Source: JAABTL01 sp964465355
Lineage (GTDB): Bacteria > Deinococcota > Deinococci > Deinococcales > Trueperaceae
NCBI GenBank assembly: GCA_964465355.1
Contig: CAYXJZ010000004.1
Coordinates: 13,134 to 77,133 of the forward strand
Length of the DNA stretch: 64,000 nucleotides
Direction of reading: 5' to 3'
Part shown: in pieces, positions 51,055-59,548 of the stretch
How the letters are laid out: each line of letters begins with the position of its first letter
Position numbering within the stretch: the stretch's first letter is position 1
Translations under genes and position numbers: made by a program
Notes under the pieces: model-generated
Databases searched by the model: none
Told to the model about the DNA's origin: nothing
Seen by the model: only the letters and a program-made list of their open reading frames with translations

Positions 51055-52181
51055 GCGCCTTCCGTCTGCAACTCGGCGACATCGACCCAGCGCCGCTCGG
51101 TCGACGACAGACGCACCGCGTCCATGACCTCCTGGCAGCGCAGGCCGTCCTCGAAGGTGGCGCCCTCGCGCACGGAGCGGCCCTCGCGGATCGCCGAGGT
51201 CAGCTCCTTGAGCAGACCGACGACCGAGATGTTCCACAGCCGGGGCCGGATGCCGGGCAGCTTGGCGTGTGGGTCCGTCTCGCTGACGTCCTCGAAGCCT
51301 TGACCTGCACGCGCCAGGCGCAGGATCTCGTCGTCGTCTGAGAGCAGGATGGTGCCCTCGCTGCCGAAGACCTGGGTGTGGTTGCCCAGCTCGTGCCGCG
51401 CCACGCCGCTGCTCAGCACGTGCACCAGCGCCCCGTTCTCCATCTCCAGCGAGAACTGGGTCAAGTCGTCTGCCGTCGCCTGCCAGGCCTTGCCGCTCTC
51501 GGGATCCCGCCGCTCCGCCGTGATGGTGGCCACCTGCCCGCTGACGGCGCGCACCTCGCCCAGCCACCAGCGCAGCAGGTCGATCTGGTGCGATCCGTTG
51601 GCCCCAAGGCGGCCGCCGCCGGTGGCGGCGTTGGAGAGCCAGTCGTCCTCACGCCGCGCGCCTACGTCGCCGTAGGTGCTGGTGATGTTGTGGATGTGGA
51701 CGTGCCTGACCTCACCGATCGCACCTTCGTCGATCAGCGCCTTGACCTTGCGGCGGTTGGGGTTGAAGCGCAGCTCGTGGTCGACCATGTGCAGCCGCCC
51801 TAGCGACTTGGCCTTGGCCAGCATGGCTGAGGCCTCGTGCCTGTCCAGCGCCATGGGCTTCTCGCAGAGCACGTGTGCCCCTGCCTCCAGCGCGGCCATG
51901 GCCATGGCTGCGTGCAGATGGGTGGGCGTGGCGATGCACACCAGGTCGAGCGGCTGCTCGGCCAGCATCTTGCGCCAGTCGTCGTAGGCCTTGGGCACGC
52001 CGAACAGGCCGGCGGCCTCGGAGGAGCTGCTCAGACGGGCGCTGGCGACGGCCACCGGCCGGACGCCAGGCACGTGGACCAGCGCCGGCAGGATGGCGGT
52101 CTTGGCGAAGCCAGCTCCGATGACGGCCACGTTCAGCGGGGCCGCGACGGACGGGCTCTCCATGGTGGGGCTCTGGCTCAC
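51051..52181 (-). CDS. Gfo/Idh/MocA-family oxidoreductase
   Basis: A 376-aa NAD(P)-dependent dehydrogenase. Rossmann motif NVAVIGAGFAKTAILPAL (~17-34). AHVLCEKPMALDRHEASAML (~98) is the family signature. HELRFNPNRRKVKAL and the DDWLSNAATGGGRLGANGSHQIDLLRWWLG segment (with the G-H active-site residues) follow. GTG start at 52181 forms a GTGA overlap with the LVIVD gene. It likely oxidises a cyclic or sugar-like compound imported by the DppBC/SBP of the same operon. Confidence 0.91.
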   Translation of the reverse strand: MSQSPTMESPSVAAPLNVAVIGAGFAKTAILPALVHVPGVRPVAVASARLSSSSEAAGLFGVPKAYDDWRKMLAEQPLDLVCIATPTHLHAAMAMAALEAGAHVLCEKPMALDRHEASAMLAKAKSLGRLHMVDHELRFNPNRRKVKALIDEGAIGEVRHVHIHNITSTYGDVGARREDDWLSNAATGGGRLGANGSHQIDLLRWWLGEVRAVSGQVATITAERRDPESGKAWQATADDLTQFSLEMENGALVHVLSSGVARHELGNHTQVFGSEGTILLSDDDEILRLARAGQGFEDVSETDPHAKLPGIRPRLWNISVVGLLKELTSAIREGRSVREGATFEDGLRCQEVMDAVRLSSTERRWVDVAELQTEGA

Positions 52182-53329
52182 CCTTCCATCTCGAACACGT
52201 GCAGGCCGCCTGACCACTTGTCGGTGGTGAAGATCAGGCCGTCCTTGCTCACCAGGATGTCGTTGGTGGCACACACGGGCTGCCCAGGCGTGCCTGGCGG
52301 CACGTAGTGGGCCACCTGCTTGGGGTTCTTGGCGTCGCTCACGTCCAGGACGCGCAAACCGGCGTTGAAGAAGGTCCCGAACAGCAGTTCCTCGCTCTGG
52401 AAGGTGCCCGGCCGGTTCTCGTGCAGGTTGTGCGGCCCCACGCGGCCGCCACGCGCCTCATACACCTCGGGGTCGGGCCGCCAGCGCGACAGCACAGCCG
52501 GCTTGCTCTCGTCGGCGATGTCCACCATGCGGAAGTACTTGGGGTTCTGCGGGTCGCCGACCTGGCCGGCCTCGTCGGTCACCGCCAGCATCTTGCGTCC
52601 AGGTAACGGCAGGGTGGTGTGGCTCATGCCGCCGCCCCCCTCCTCCCACTCCAGGTGCGACACGACCTTGGGGTCGCGCGGGTCGTTGACGTCGAAGATG
52701 AGGATGCCGCCATCCCAGTAGCCGCAGTACAGGCGGCCGTCGTGGTGGATGCCGTGGTGGATGAAGGTGCGGCTGCCGTTCAGCGAGGGCTTGGGCGGTG
52801 GCTCCCCGCCTGCGGTCCACAGGCCAGGCGTCCACCAGCGGCTCATCAGCTCGGGCTTCGTTGGATCCTGGAGGTCGTAGATCTCGAGCATGCGCTCGCC
52901 GTAGCCCTCGGGCCTGCAGGAGATGTAGACGTAGCGCTCGCCCGCCCACCACATACGGTGGGCGCCCTTGCCGCCCGTGTGGACGAAGGTGATCTGGCGC
53001 GGCTCCTTGGGGTTGGAGACGTCGAAGATGCCCCAGCCCGTGCGCCCCTCCGGCTCGTTCTCGAAACGCTGCTCGTAGTTCACGATCAGCATGTCGTTGG
53101 CCAGCTGGCACTTGCTGTGCCAGGTGCCCGGGTAGCAGGGGAACTGGCCGACCTGGTAGGGACGCCGCGGGTCGGAGACGTCGAGGATGAGCATGGGGTT
53201 GCCCGGGTTCTGGCGCCCGACGTAGAGGTGGTGGCCGTTGAGCATGACCTGCAGGCCATCGCCCTTGCCTTGCAGGTCGTGGTAGCCGAGCATGCGGATG
53301 CCCTGGCGGTCGGCTGGATCGTCGTTCAT
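52178..53329 (-). CDS. LVIVD-repeat (beta-propeller-like) protein
   Basis: A 383-aa protein made of repeats with the pattern L-x-I-x-D-V-S-(D/N)-P-x-x-P: PMLILDVSDPRRPYQVG (~42), GWGIFDVSNPKEPRQI (~100), MLEIYDLQDPTKPELM (~145), ILIFDVNDPRDPKVVS (~208), FRMVDIADESKPAVLS (~265) and LRVLDVSDAKNPKQVA (~325). About six or seven blades are expected. No signal peptide. Function unknown; relatives occur as surface or scaffold proteins and near selenium-binding-like proteins. First enzyme-side gene after the permeases in the operon. Confidence 0.85.
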   Translation of the reverse strand: MNDDPADRQGIRMLGYHDLQGKGDGLQVMLNGHHLYVGRQNPGNPMLILDVSDPRRPYQVGQFPCYPGTWHSKCQLANDMLIVNYEQRFENEPEGRTGWGIFDVSNPKEPRQITFVHTGGKGAHRMWWAGERYVYISCRPEGYGERMLEIYDLQDPTKPELMSRWWTPGLWTAGGEPPPKPSLNGSRTFIHHGIHHDGRLYCGYWDGGILIFDVNDPRDPKVVSHLEWEEGGGGMSHTTLPLPGRKMLAVTDEAGQVGDPQNPKYFRMVDIADESKPAVLSRWRPDPEVYEARGGRVGPHNLHENRPGTFQSEELLFGTFFNAGLRVLDVSDAKNPKQVAHYVPPGTPGQPVCATNDILVSKDGLIFTTDKWSGGLHVFEMEG

Positions 53330-53359
53330 CTGGATGGTTCTCTCCTTCTGCGGGCCACG

Positions 53360-54208
53360 TCAGGCGTTGGCGGCTTCCGGCCGCCTGGTCGAGGTGGTGC
53401 GCGGGTCGAGGACGTCCCGCAGGGCATCGCCCAGCAGGTTGGCGGCGAGGACGGTGAACAGGATGGCCACACCGGGCATGACGGCGATCCACCAGGCCGT
53501 GCGGATGGAGCGCAGGCCTTCGTTGACCATGAGCCCCCAGGCAGGCGAGGGCGAGGAGGGGCCGAGGCTGAGGAAGCTCAGCGAGGCCTCGGTGAGGATG
53601 ACCACACCGAAGCGCAGGGTGGCGTAGACCAGGATGGGCGAGATCATGTTCGGCAGCACGTGGCGCAGCACGATGCGCCAGTTCCCTGCTCCCACCGCGC
53701 GGGCGCCCTGCACGAAGTCCCACTCACGGACCCGCAGCGCCTCGCCGCGGGCCAGGCGCGCGAAGGAGGCCACCATGGCGAAGCCGATGGCCAGGACGGT
53801 CTGCAAGGCCCCTGGCCCGAGGATGGAGACCACGATGAGGGCCATGAGCAGCGTGGGGAAGGCCAGCAGCACGTCGATGACGCGCATGAGGATGCGATCG
53901 GTGATGCCGCCGACGTAGCCGGCCAACAGGCCGATGGCCACCCCGAGCACCCCGCCTACAGCCAGGGCGCCGAGGCCGCTGGCGATGGAGAGGCGCGCAC
54001 CCCAGATCACGCGTTCGAAGACGTTGCGACCCAGGTTGTCGGTACCCATCGGCGCCTGCAGGCTGGGCGGCTGGTTCCTGGTCTGGAAGTTGGTCCGTTC
54101 CGGAGGATGGCGCGTGATGAATGGGGCGAACAGCGCCATGAACACCAGGACGCCGAAGAGCAGCATGCCGAGGACGCCGCTGCCGTGCTTGAACAGGGCT
54201 CGGATCAT
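53360..54208 (-). CDS. ABC transporter permease, DppC family
   Basis: A 282-aa permease. PMGTDNLGRNVFERVIWGARLS, the docking loop WDFVQGARAVGAGNWRIVLRH and LSFLSLGPSSPSPAWGLMV identify DppC; GRN replaces the usual GRD. Starts 12 nt after the DppB stop. No ATPase gene in the operon. Confidence 0.92.
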   Translation of the reverse strand: MIRALFKHGSGVLGMLLFGVLVFMALFAPFITRHPPERTNFQTRNQPPSLQAPMGTDNLGRNVFERVIWGARLSIASGLGALAVGGVLGVAIGLLAGYVGGITDRILMRVIDVLLAFPTLLMALIVVSILGPGALQTVLAIGFAMVASFARLARGEALRVREWDFVQGARAVGAGNWRIVLRHVLPNMISPILVYATLRFGVVILTEASLSFLSLGPSSPSPAWGLMVNEGLRSIRTAWWIAVMPGVAILFTVLAANLLGDALRDVLDPRTTSTRRPEAANA

Positions 54209-54220
54209 GAGTGCGCTTCC

Positions 54221-55165
54221 TCAGGCATAGCGCACCCGCGGATCGAGCATGGAGTAGACGATGTCGGTGAAGGTGTTGGCCAGGATGACGATGCCGATGA
54301 AGACCAGCAGCGTCCCTTGGATCTGCGGGTAGTCACGGAAGTGGATGGCGTCGATGAGCATCTTGCCAACACCCCGCCGCGCGAACATGGTTTCGATGAT
54401 CACCGTGCCCGTCAGCAATCGGGACAGGTCGATACCGATCAAGGTGATCACAGGCGAGAGGGCGTTGCGCAAGGCGTGCTTGAAGAGCACCAGCCGAGGC
54501 CCCAGGCCCTTGGCCTTGGCCGTGCGCACGTAGTCCTGCGACAGGGTCTCGATCAGGGAGGAGCGCACCATGCGCGCCTGCACCCCCGCTGCGCTGGCGC
54601 CTAGCGCCAGCGCAGGGAGGAAGGCGTGCTGAACGATGCTGACCAGGCTTTCTCTGGAGCCAACCCCGAAGGTCGGGAACCATTGCAGGTAGCCCGAGAA
54701 GAAGAGGATCAGCAGCAGGCCAAGCAGGAAGTTCGGCGCGCAGAGCGCCAGCAGGGCGGTGATCATGGTGCTGCGGTCGACCCAGGTGTTGCGCTTGACG
54801 GCGGCCAGGACACCGGCAGGCAGTCCGATGAGGATGGAGATGGCCAGGCTGAGCACGGTGACGTCGATGGAGTGGGGCAACTGCTCGGCGATGTTCTGCA
54901 GCACCGGGCGGTTGCCGCGGAAGGAGTTGCCGAGGTCCAGCGTCAGCAGCCGCCGCACGTAGTCGATGAACTGCTGGTGCAGCGGCAGGTCAAGCCCAAG
55001 GCGGCGGGCCGTGGCCTCGTACAGCGCCGGGTTGTAGTCCTCCACCCCGATCGCGGCGATGACCGGGTCGCCAGGCACCAGCCGCACCAGGGAGAAGACG
55101 AAGATGCCAGCGATGAACAGCGTCACGACCATCGACAGCAACTGTTGTCCCAGGTAGGCGGCCAC
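54221..55165 (-). CDS. ABC transporter permease, DppB family
   Basis: A 314-aa permease: MAAYLGQQLLSMVVTLFIAG opening, VRLVPGDPVIAAIGVEDYNP, RLGLDLPLHQQFIDYVRRLL, the docking loop DYVRTAKAKGLGPRLVLFKH, FARRGVGKMLIDAIHFRD and the C-terminus YSMLDPRVRYA. GTG start at 55165 (41 nt after the binding-protein stop). Confidence 0.93.
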   Translation of the reverse strand: MAAYLGQQLLSMVVTLFIAGIFVFSLVRLVPGDPVIAAIGVEDYNPALYEATARRLGLDLPLHQQFIDYVRRLLTLDLGNSFRGNRPVLQNIAEQLPHSIDVTVLSLAISILIGLPAGVLAAVKRNTWVDRSTMITALLALCAPNFLLGLLLILFFSGYLQWFPTFGVGSRESLVSIVQHAFLPALALGASAAGVQARMVRSSLIETLSQDYVRTAKAKGLGPRLVLFKHALRNALSPVITLIGIDLSRLLTGTVIIETMFARRGVGKMLIDAIHFRDYPQIQGTLLVFIGIVILANTFTDIVYSMLDPRVRYA

Positions 55166-55206
55166 CGATCAGCCTCGCTCCTTCGGTATCCGGGCGCGCG
55201 ACGCCT

Positions 55207-56721
55207 TCAAGGGTCGCGGCGGATGGTCTCTGCGGTGATGCGGAACACCCCTGGGTAGGCGCCCTCGATGTCCGGCCGCATGACCAGCACCCATTCCACG
55301 TTCACCAGCGGGATGACCGGCGCCTCCTCGTGGACCAACTCCTGGATCCTGTAGGTGACCTCGCGCAGGCGCTCCGGATCGACGGAGGTCCGCAAGTCCG
55401 CGAGCAGCTCGTTGAACTCGGGGTTGCGGTAACGAGAGGCGGCCGGGTAGGGGATGTTGGACTCCTCGAGGTACCAGGAGAAGACCTGGTCCGCGGTGGG
55501 GCGCGAGACGGTGCGAACCGCCACGTCGAAGTCGCCGGCCGTCATCACGTCCACGTGCTGCAGCCGCTCAACCATCGGTGTCACCGAGCGCACGCCGATC
55601 TCGGCCCACATGGCCTGCATGATGGGTGAGACAAGGACGCTGCGGTCGTCCATGGGCATGTTGATGACGGTGTTGGCGAAGTCGAAGCCGGCCTCTTCGA
55701 GCAGTTGCCTAGCGTAGGCGGGGTCGTAGGTGTAGGGGGAGCTGTCGAGACGGTTGGGGATGTGCTCGCCCAGCAGGGTGTCGCTGGGACGGGCGAGGCC
55801 CTGGAAGCCCACCTCTGCGATGGTCTCCTTGTCCAGCGCGTACCACAGCGCCTGGCGCACGCGCACGTCGTCGAACGGCGGATGCTCGACGTTGATGTAG
55901 GCGGTGAACATGCGCTCAGCCAGGAAGCGCGTGGACTTCAGGTTGGGGTTGTCGAGCACCGAGAGCTGGACCAGGGGATCGGTGGCGTAGAAGATGTCGA
56001 TCTCGCCGCGCTCCAGCGCCACCTCGAGGACCGTCTCCTCCAGGATGATGGCGTAGCGGATGACGTCGAAGAAGGGCTCCTCACCGTAGTAGTCGGGGTT
56101 CTTGTGCACCAGGATCTCTTCGCGCGGGCTCCAGCGCTCCAGCGTGTACATGCCGCTGCCGACGGCGTTCTCTTCGTAGTTGTCCGCGTACTGCTCGATG
56201 GCTTGCTGGTTGACGATGAAGCCGCCACGGTAGCCGACGAACTGCATGAGGAAGTCGGGCCAAGGCGCGAGCAGGTGAACCTCGATGAGGTGATCGTTCA
56301 CCACCACGACCTCGTCGATGAGGCGAGCCTCCTCGATCAGGGCAGAGCCGAGGTTCTCGTCCTTCAGGCGTTCGAAGGAGTACTTGACGTCGTGGCCGGT
56401 CACCTGACCGAAGCCACGGTGCCACTGCGCGTCGTCACGTAGCTCGAAGGTGTAGACCAGGCCGTCCTCGGAGACGCTCCAGCTGTGGGCCAGGTCGCCG
56501 ACGAAGTCGTCGACACTGCCTGGCGCCAACCGCACCAGGCTGCTGTAGACCTTGTAGGCCACGTCCGTCTCCACCGGACCCAGCCGTACGGGATCGAGGA
56601 TGTTGGCGTCGTTCTGCGAGCCCACCACCAGCACGTTCTGCTGCGCGAGCGTCGCTCCCGCGGTGAGCGCTATGAGACAGGTGAACGCGATCGTCAAGAC
56701 CCCGGCGCTTCTCGACCTCAT
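55207..56721 (-). CDS. ABC transporter substrate-binding protein, SBP_bac_5 family
   Basis: A 504-aa exported binding protein. Signal peptide in the first ~27 residues (SAGVLTIAFTCLIALTAGAT, then LAQQ). TFELRDDAQWHRGFGQVTGHDVKYSF (~82-107), NAVGSGMYTLERWSP, HKNPDYYGEEPFFDVIRYA and RVRQALWYALDKETIAEV (~265) are family motifs. ATG 56721 is chosen because the signal peptide starts there and GAGGAA precedes it; the frame to 56781 adds no useful sequence. First gene of the reverse operon ending with the creatininase gene. Confidence 0.93.
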   Translation of the reverse strand: MRSRSAGVLTIAFTCLIALTAGATLAQQNVLVVGSQNDANILDPVRLGPVETDVAYKVYSSLVRLAPGSVDDFVGDLAHSWSVSEDGLVYTFELRDDAQWHRGFGQVTGHDVKYSFERLKDENLGSALIEEARLIDEVVVVNDHLIEVHLLAPWPDFLMQFVGYRGGFIVNQQAIEQYADNYEENAVGSGMYTLERWSPREEILVHKNPDYYGEEPFFDVIRYAIILEETVLEVALERGEIDIFYATDPLVQLSVLDNPNLKSTRFLAERMFTAYINVEHPPFDDVRVRQALWYALDKETIAEVGFQGLARPSDTLLGEHIPNRLDSSPYTYDPAYARQLLEEAGFDFANTVINMPMDDRSVLVSPIMQAMWAEIGVRSVTPMVERLQHVDVMTAGDFDVAVRTVSRPTADQVFSWYLEESNIPYPAASRYRNPEFNELLADLRTSVDPERLREVTYRIQELVHEEAPVIPLVNVEWVLVMRPDIEGAYPGVFRITAETIRRDP

Positions 56722-56855
56722 GCCGTTCCTCGTTTCTCCTCGCTGACCGAGGGCTGGGCGACCCCTCGCCGACGGATCCACTCAGGCAGCACGCAGGGGT
56801 CGCTGCGTCAAGATAGCCGCTATGTCGCATAAATAGTCGACATCAAGCAATCCAA

Positions 56856-56863
56856 TGTATACA
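56856..56863. promoter_or_regulatory. TGTATACA palindrome between divergent genes
   Basis: A perfect 8-bp palindrome midway between the SBP (reverse) and the serine hydrolase (forward). FCD-type GntR proteins often bind TTGTATACAA-like sites, and such a gene lies at 57872. A -10 of TACACT type follows at 56901-56906 for the forward gene. Confidence 0.4.
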
Positions 56864-56944
56864 CCCATGTCTTGCTGAGGACATCGTGATACCTCTGGGA
56901 TACACTCCTTGGTGTGTGCACGCTCAGTGAAGGGGACGGTGCCG

Positions 56945-57784
56945 ATGGTTGAAGATGCGTTCTGGGATCGCCTGCAGAGGCGCTTGGACGAGGCGGTCGC
57001 CTCCAGCGAAGCGGTGGGCGGTGTCGCCGTGCGCGATCTCGTCAGCGGCACGCAGGTCTCGGTTCGTGGGGAGATGCTCTTCCCCATCGCCTCCACCGCC
57101 AAGATCCACCTGCTGACCGCCTTGGCAGTGCTTCATCAGACAGGCGTCGCCAGCCTGGACGAGCGGGTGGTCGTCGACCGACCCACCGGTGGATCCGGTG
57201 TGCTGGCCTACCTCGACGACCGGGTCGAGCTGTCGTGGCGGGACCTGGCCAACCTCATGATCATCGTCTCGGACAACACGGCAACGAACATGATCATCGA
57301 CCGCGTCGGCCTGGAACGCATGCGCGGCTACCTGGACAACTGGGGCCTGGCCCACACCAAGGTGCAGCGCAAGATGCAGGACCACGATGCCGTGGCTGCC
57401 GGCCTGGAGAACCTCGCCAGCCCGGACGACCTGGTCCAGATGCTCGGGCTGCTGCATGCGGGGGAAGCCTTCGCGCCAGGGGCGGCCGTCTGGGCCCTCG
57501 ATGTGATGAAGAAGCCCAAGAAGAGCCCTTTCACCTCAGCCTTGCCGCCGGGCACGGTGCACGCCAACAAGCCAGGCGGCATGGACCGCGTCCGCTGCGA
57601 CGCCGGCATCGTCTACCTGCCGCACCGCCCCTATGCCATGGCGGTGCTCAGCACCTTCGGACCCGAAGATCCCGAGGCGCAGGCCCGCTGGGTGGTGGAC
57701 GTCGGTCGGCAGATCCACGAGACCATGGCCGTGCTCGACGTCACCAGCCGGCATGGGCAGGGGGTGCCACCCGGCTACCGCTGA
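56945..57784 (+). CDS. Class A beta-lactamase-like serine hydrolase
   Basis: A 279-aa serine hydrolase of the beta-lactamase2 fold. SxxK motif in FPIASTAKIHLL (~50), SDN motif in IIVSDNTATNMIID (~110) and HANKPGGMDRVR (~205) in place of KTG. There is no signal peptide, so it is cytosolic, which is unusual for a true beta-lactamase. An amide- or ester-cleaving role in catabolism fits the neighbours better. ATG 56945 has AAGGGG upstream; an in-frame TTG at 56909 or GTG at 56912 just after a -10-like TACACT could serve a leaderless form. Confidence 0.88.
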   Translation: MVEDAFWDRLQRRLDEAVASSEAVGGVAVRDLVSGTQVSVRGEMLFPIASTAKIHLLTALAVLHQTGVASLDERVVVDRPTGGSGVLAYLDDRVELSWRDLANLMIIVSDNTATNMIIDRVGLERMRGYLDNWGLAHTKVQRKMQDHDAVAAGLENLASPDDLVQMLGLLHAGEAFAPGAAVWALDVMKKPKKSPFTSALPPGTVHANKPGGMDRVRCDAGIVYLPHRPYAMAVLSTFGPEDPEAQARWVVDVGRQIHETMAVLDVTSRHGQGVPPGYR

Positions 57785-57871
57785 TGGCCGCCTCGGGCCG
57801 AGGCGCGAAGGCAGCACCGCCGAGCGCATGTCGGACGCTATGATGCGACCGCCCTAGCGGTACGGAGACAC

Positions 57872-58666
57872 GTGTCACCACGAACGAGAGTGATGCAACG
57901 CTTGGAGGAGGGACTGGACCCCGTGAACCCGCCCGACACCCATGAACCGGCTTCCGACAGCCTCGATGTGGGCCGGCATACCCATCGTCATGGGTCCATC
58001 GTCGAGTTCGTGTACGAGACGCTTCGCCAAGCGATCACGCAAGGCACGATCCTCCCTGGATCCCGGATCACCGAGAACGCCGTCGCCACGGAGCTCAAGG
58101 TCAGCCGCACACCCGTGAGGGAAGCGATCCGCCTGCTGGAGAGCGAGCGCCTCGTCGAGCGCCTGCCGCGGATCGGGATCGTGGCCGTCGACTTAGACCC
58201 CAACCAGCTCGACGACATCTACACCACGCGCTCGGTGCTGCACGGCTTGGCCGCCCGACTGGCAGCCGTGCGCATCCTCCCGCGCGAGCTGGTGACCCTA
58301 CGGGCCTTGCAGGACGAGATGGACACCCAGACACCCGGCACCACCAGCCTCAGCACCATGGCTGCCGTGAACGCCCGCTTCCACGACGACATCATCCGCG
58401 CGGCGCGCAGCGAGAGCCTGACGAAGCTGCTGCGCGAGGTCGAAGGTACGCTGGTGCGCTTCCGACATACGACGGTGGGCTACCCCGGCCGGGCAGAGCA
58501 GTCGAACGCCGAGCACTGGCGCATCATCGAGGCGCTGGAGCAGCGGGACGAGGTCGAGGCAGAGCGCTTGGCCCGGGAGCACGTCATGAACGCGCTCTAC
58601 GTGAGGCTGAAGCAGGACGCCGAGAGCGAGGTCGCCCGGTTCAGCTTGGCGCTGGAGGGGAAGTAG
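57872..58666 (+). CDS. GntR-family (FCD) transcriptional regulator
   Basis: A 264-aa regulator. After a ~40-residue polar N-terminal tail comes the wHTH (YETLRQAITQGTILPGSRIT, ELKVSRTPVREAIRLLESE, ~50-95). The FCD domain (~105-255) has FHDDIIRAARSESLTKLLRE and HWRIIEALEQRDEVEAERLA, with the metal-site Asp and His. GTG start with GGAG 6 nt upstream. A TATGAT -10 candidate lies at 57839. It probably regulates the hydrolase gene before it and the divergent transporter operon. Confidence 0.92.
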   Translation: MSPRTRVMQRLEEGLDPVNPPDTHEPASDSLDVGRHTHRHGSIVEFVYETLRQAITQGTILPGSRITENAVATELKVSRTPVREAIRLLESERLVERLPRIGIVAVDLDPNQLDDIYTTRSVLHGLAARLAAVRILPRELVTLRALQDEMDTQTPGTTSLSTMAAVNARFHDDIIRAARSESLTKLLREVEGTLVRFRHTTVGYPGRAEQSNAEHWRIIEALEQRDEVEAERLAREHVMNALYVRLKQDAESEVARFSLALEGK

Positions 58667-58705
58667 GGGCGAACCCGCCGCAGCCGACCACCTGCCGGCG
58701 AACCC

Positions 58706-59212
58706 TCACCTCGCTTCCGTCAACCGCGACCCATCATCCAGCCCCAGCTTGGCCTTGATCTCCCGCACCGTCTCCTCCACCCCGGTCGACCCTCGCAGCA
58801 CCAGGTCGCTGAACGCGCGCTCCGCGTAGCCTTCCTCGACCATCTCCCGCACCCGTGCCAGCTCATCCTCACTCAGCGCCCTGCCGCCGCGGTTCGAGAG
58901 CACCACCGCCAGCCGCGGGGCCAGCGTCACCACCGAAAGCCGCGCGCCCCGCTCGCGCGCCGCCGCCGACAAGCGTGCGAAGTCCTCGTCGCGCAAGGGG
59001 TAGGCCAGGACGAGGAAGCGCCTTCCGCTCTGCTCGATGGCCTGCGCCAGCCGCGCCACGGCGATCTCCAGCATCTCGAGGAAGGGCGTGCCTTCCGGCA
59101 CCCCATGGTCGTCGCCCTCCACGAAGTCCGCGTCGGGCAAGGCCGCTGCCAGCGCGCGGCCGACGGTGCTCTTGCCTGCGTTGATGGAGCCGTTCAGGCA
59201 GATGACGTGCAT
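58706..59212 (-). CDS. P-loop kinase-like protein
   Basis: About 168 aa. MHVICLNGSINAGKSTVGRA has a Walker A loop GSINAGKST (~8-16). EGDDHGVPEGTPF (~33) is the usual acidic segment of shikimate/gluconate-like kinases. FLVLAYPLRDEDFARL is Walker B-like, and SNRGGRALSEDELARVREMVEEGY the lid region. It likely phosphorylates a small molecule, as in AAA_33 or chloramphenicol-phosphotransferase-like families. ATG 59212 is preceded at 6 nt by TACCGT, a possible leaderless -10. Unrelated to its neighbours. Confidence 0.78.
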   Translation of the reverse strand: MHVICLNGSINAGKSTVGRALAAALPDADFVEGDDHGVPEGTPFLEMLEIAVARLAQAIEQSGRRFLVLAYPLRDEDFARLSAAARERGARLSVVTLAPRLAVVLSNRGGRALSEDELARVREMVEEGYAERAFSDLVLRGSTGVEETVREIKAKLGLDDGSRLTEAR

Positions 59213-59290
59213 GGACCAACGGTACAACCCGGCAACAAGGGTGCGGCGGGGGCGTAGCCTCGACCAGATGTCGTCGTGGGAGGTGGGACC

Positions 59291-59548
59291 GTGGAGGTAT
59301 CCGAGATCGTGCTGGAGGAGCTGGCGCTGGCGGTCGCCGACGTGGAGTCGGTGCCTGTACTGACGCTGATCAACCGGGTGCGGCGGCGCTTGGGCCGCTC
59401 CGCTGCCGTGGGGCTCGACATCCCCACCGTGCTATCGCAGCTGGCCGAAGAGGGGCTATTGCGGTTGCCGGAGGGGACGGGGTTGTTCGCAGAGGTGTTC
59501 AGCGCAGGAGAGACGCCAGGGGGCGGACCCGATCCGGCGGATGGCTAA
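59291..59548 (+). CDS. Small uncharacterised protein, possible winged-helix fold
   Basis: About 85 aa, not recognised. The middle part (VPVLTLINRVRRRLGRSAAVG) and DIPTVLSQLAEEGLLRLPEG look like the helix and wing of a small winged-helix domain. The tail is Gly/Pro-rich. GTG 59291 has GGGAGG 8 nt upstream; an earlier in-frame GTG is at 59276. Its TAA is directly followed by the GTG of the VOC gene, so the two are translated together. Confidence 0.6.
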   Translation: MEVSEIVLEELALAVADVESVPVLTLINRVRRRLGRSAAVGLDIPTVLSQLAEEGLLRLPEGTGLFAEVFSAGETPGGGPDPADG

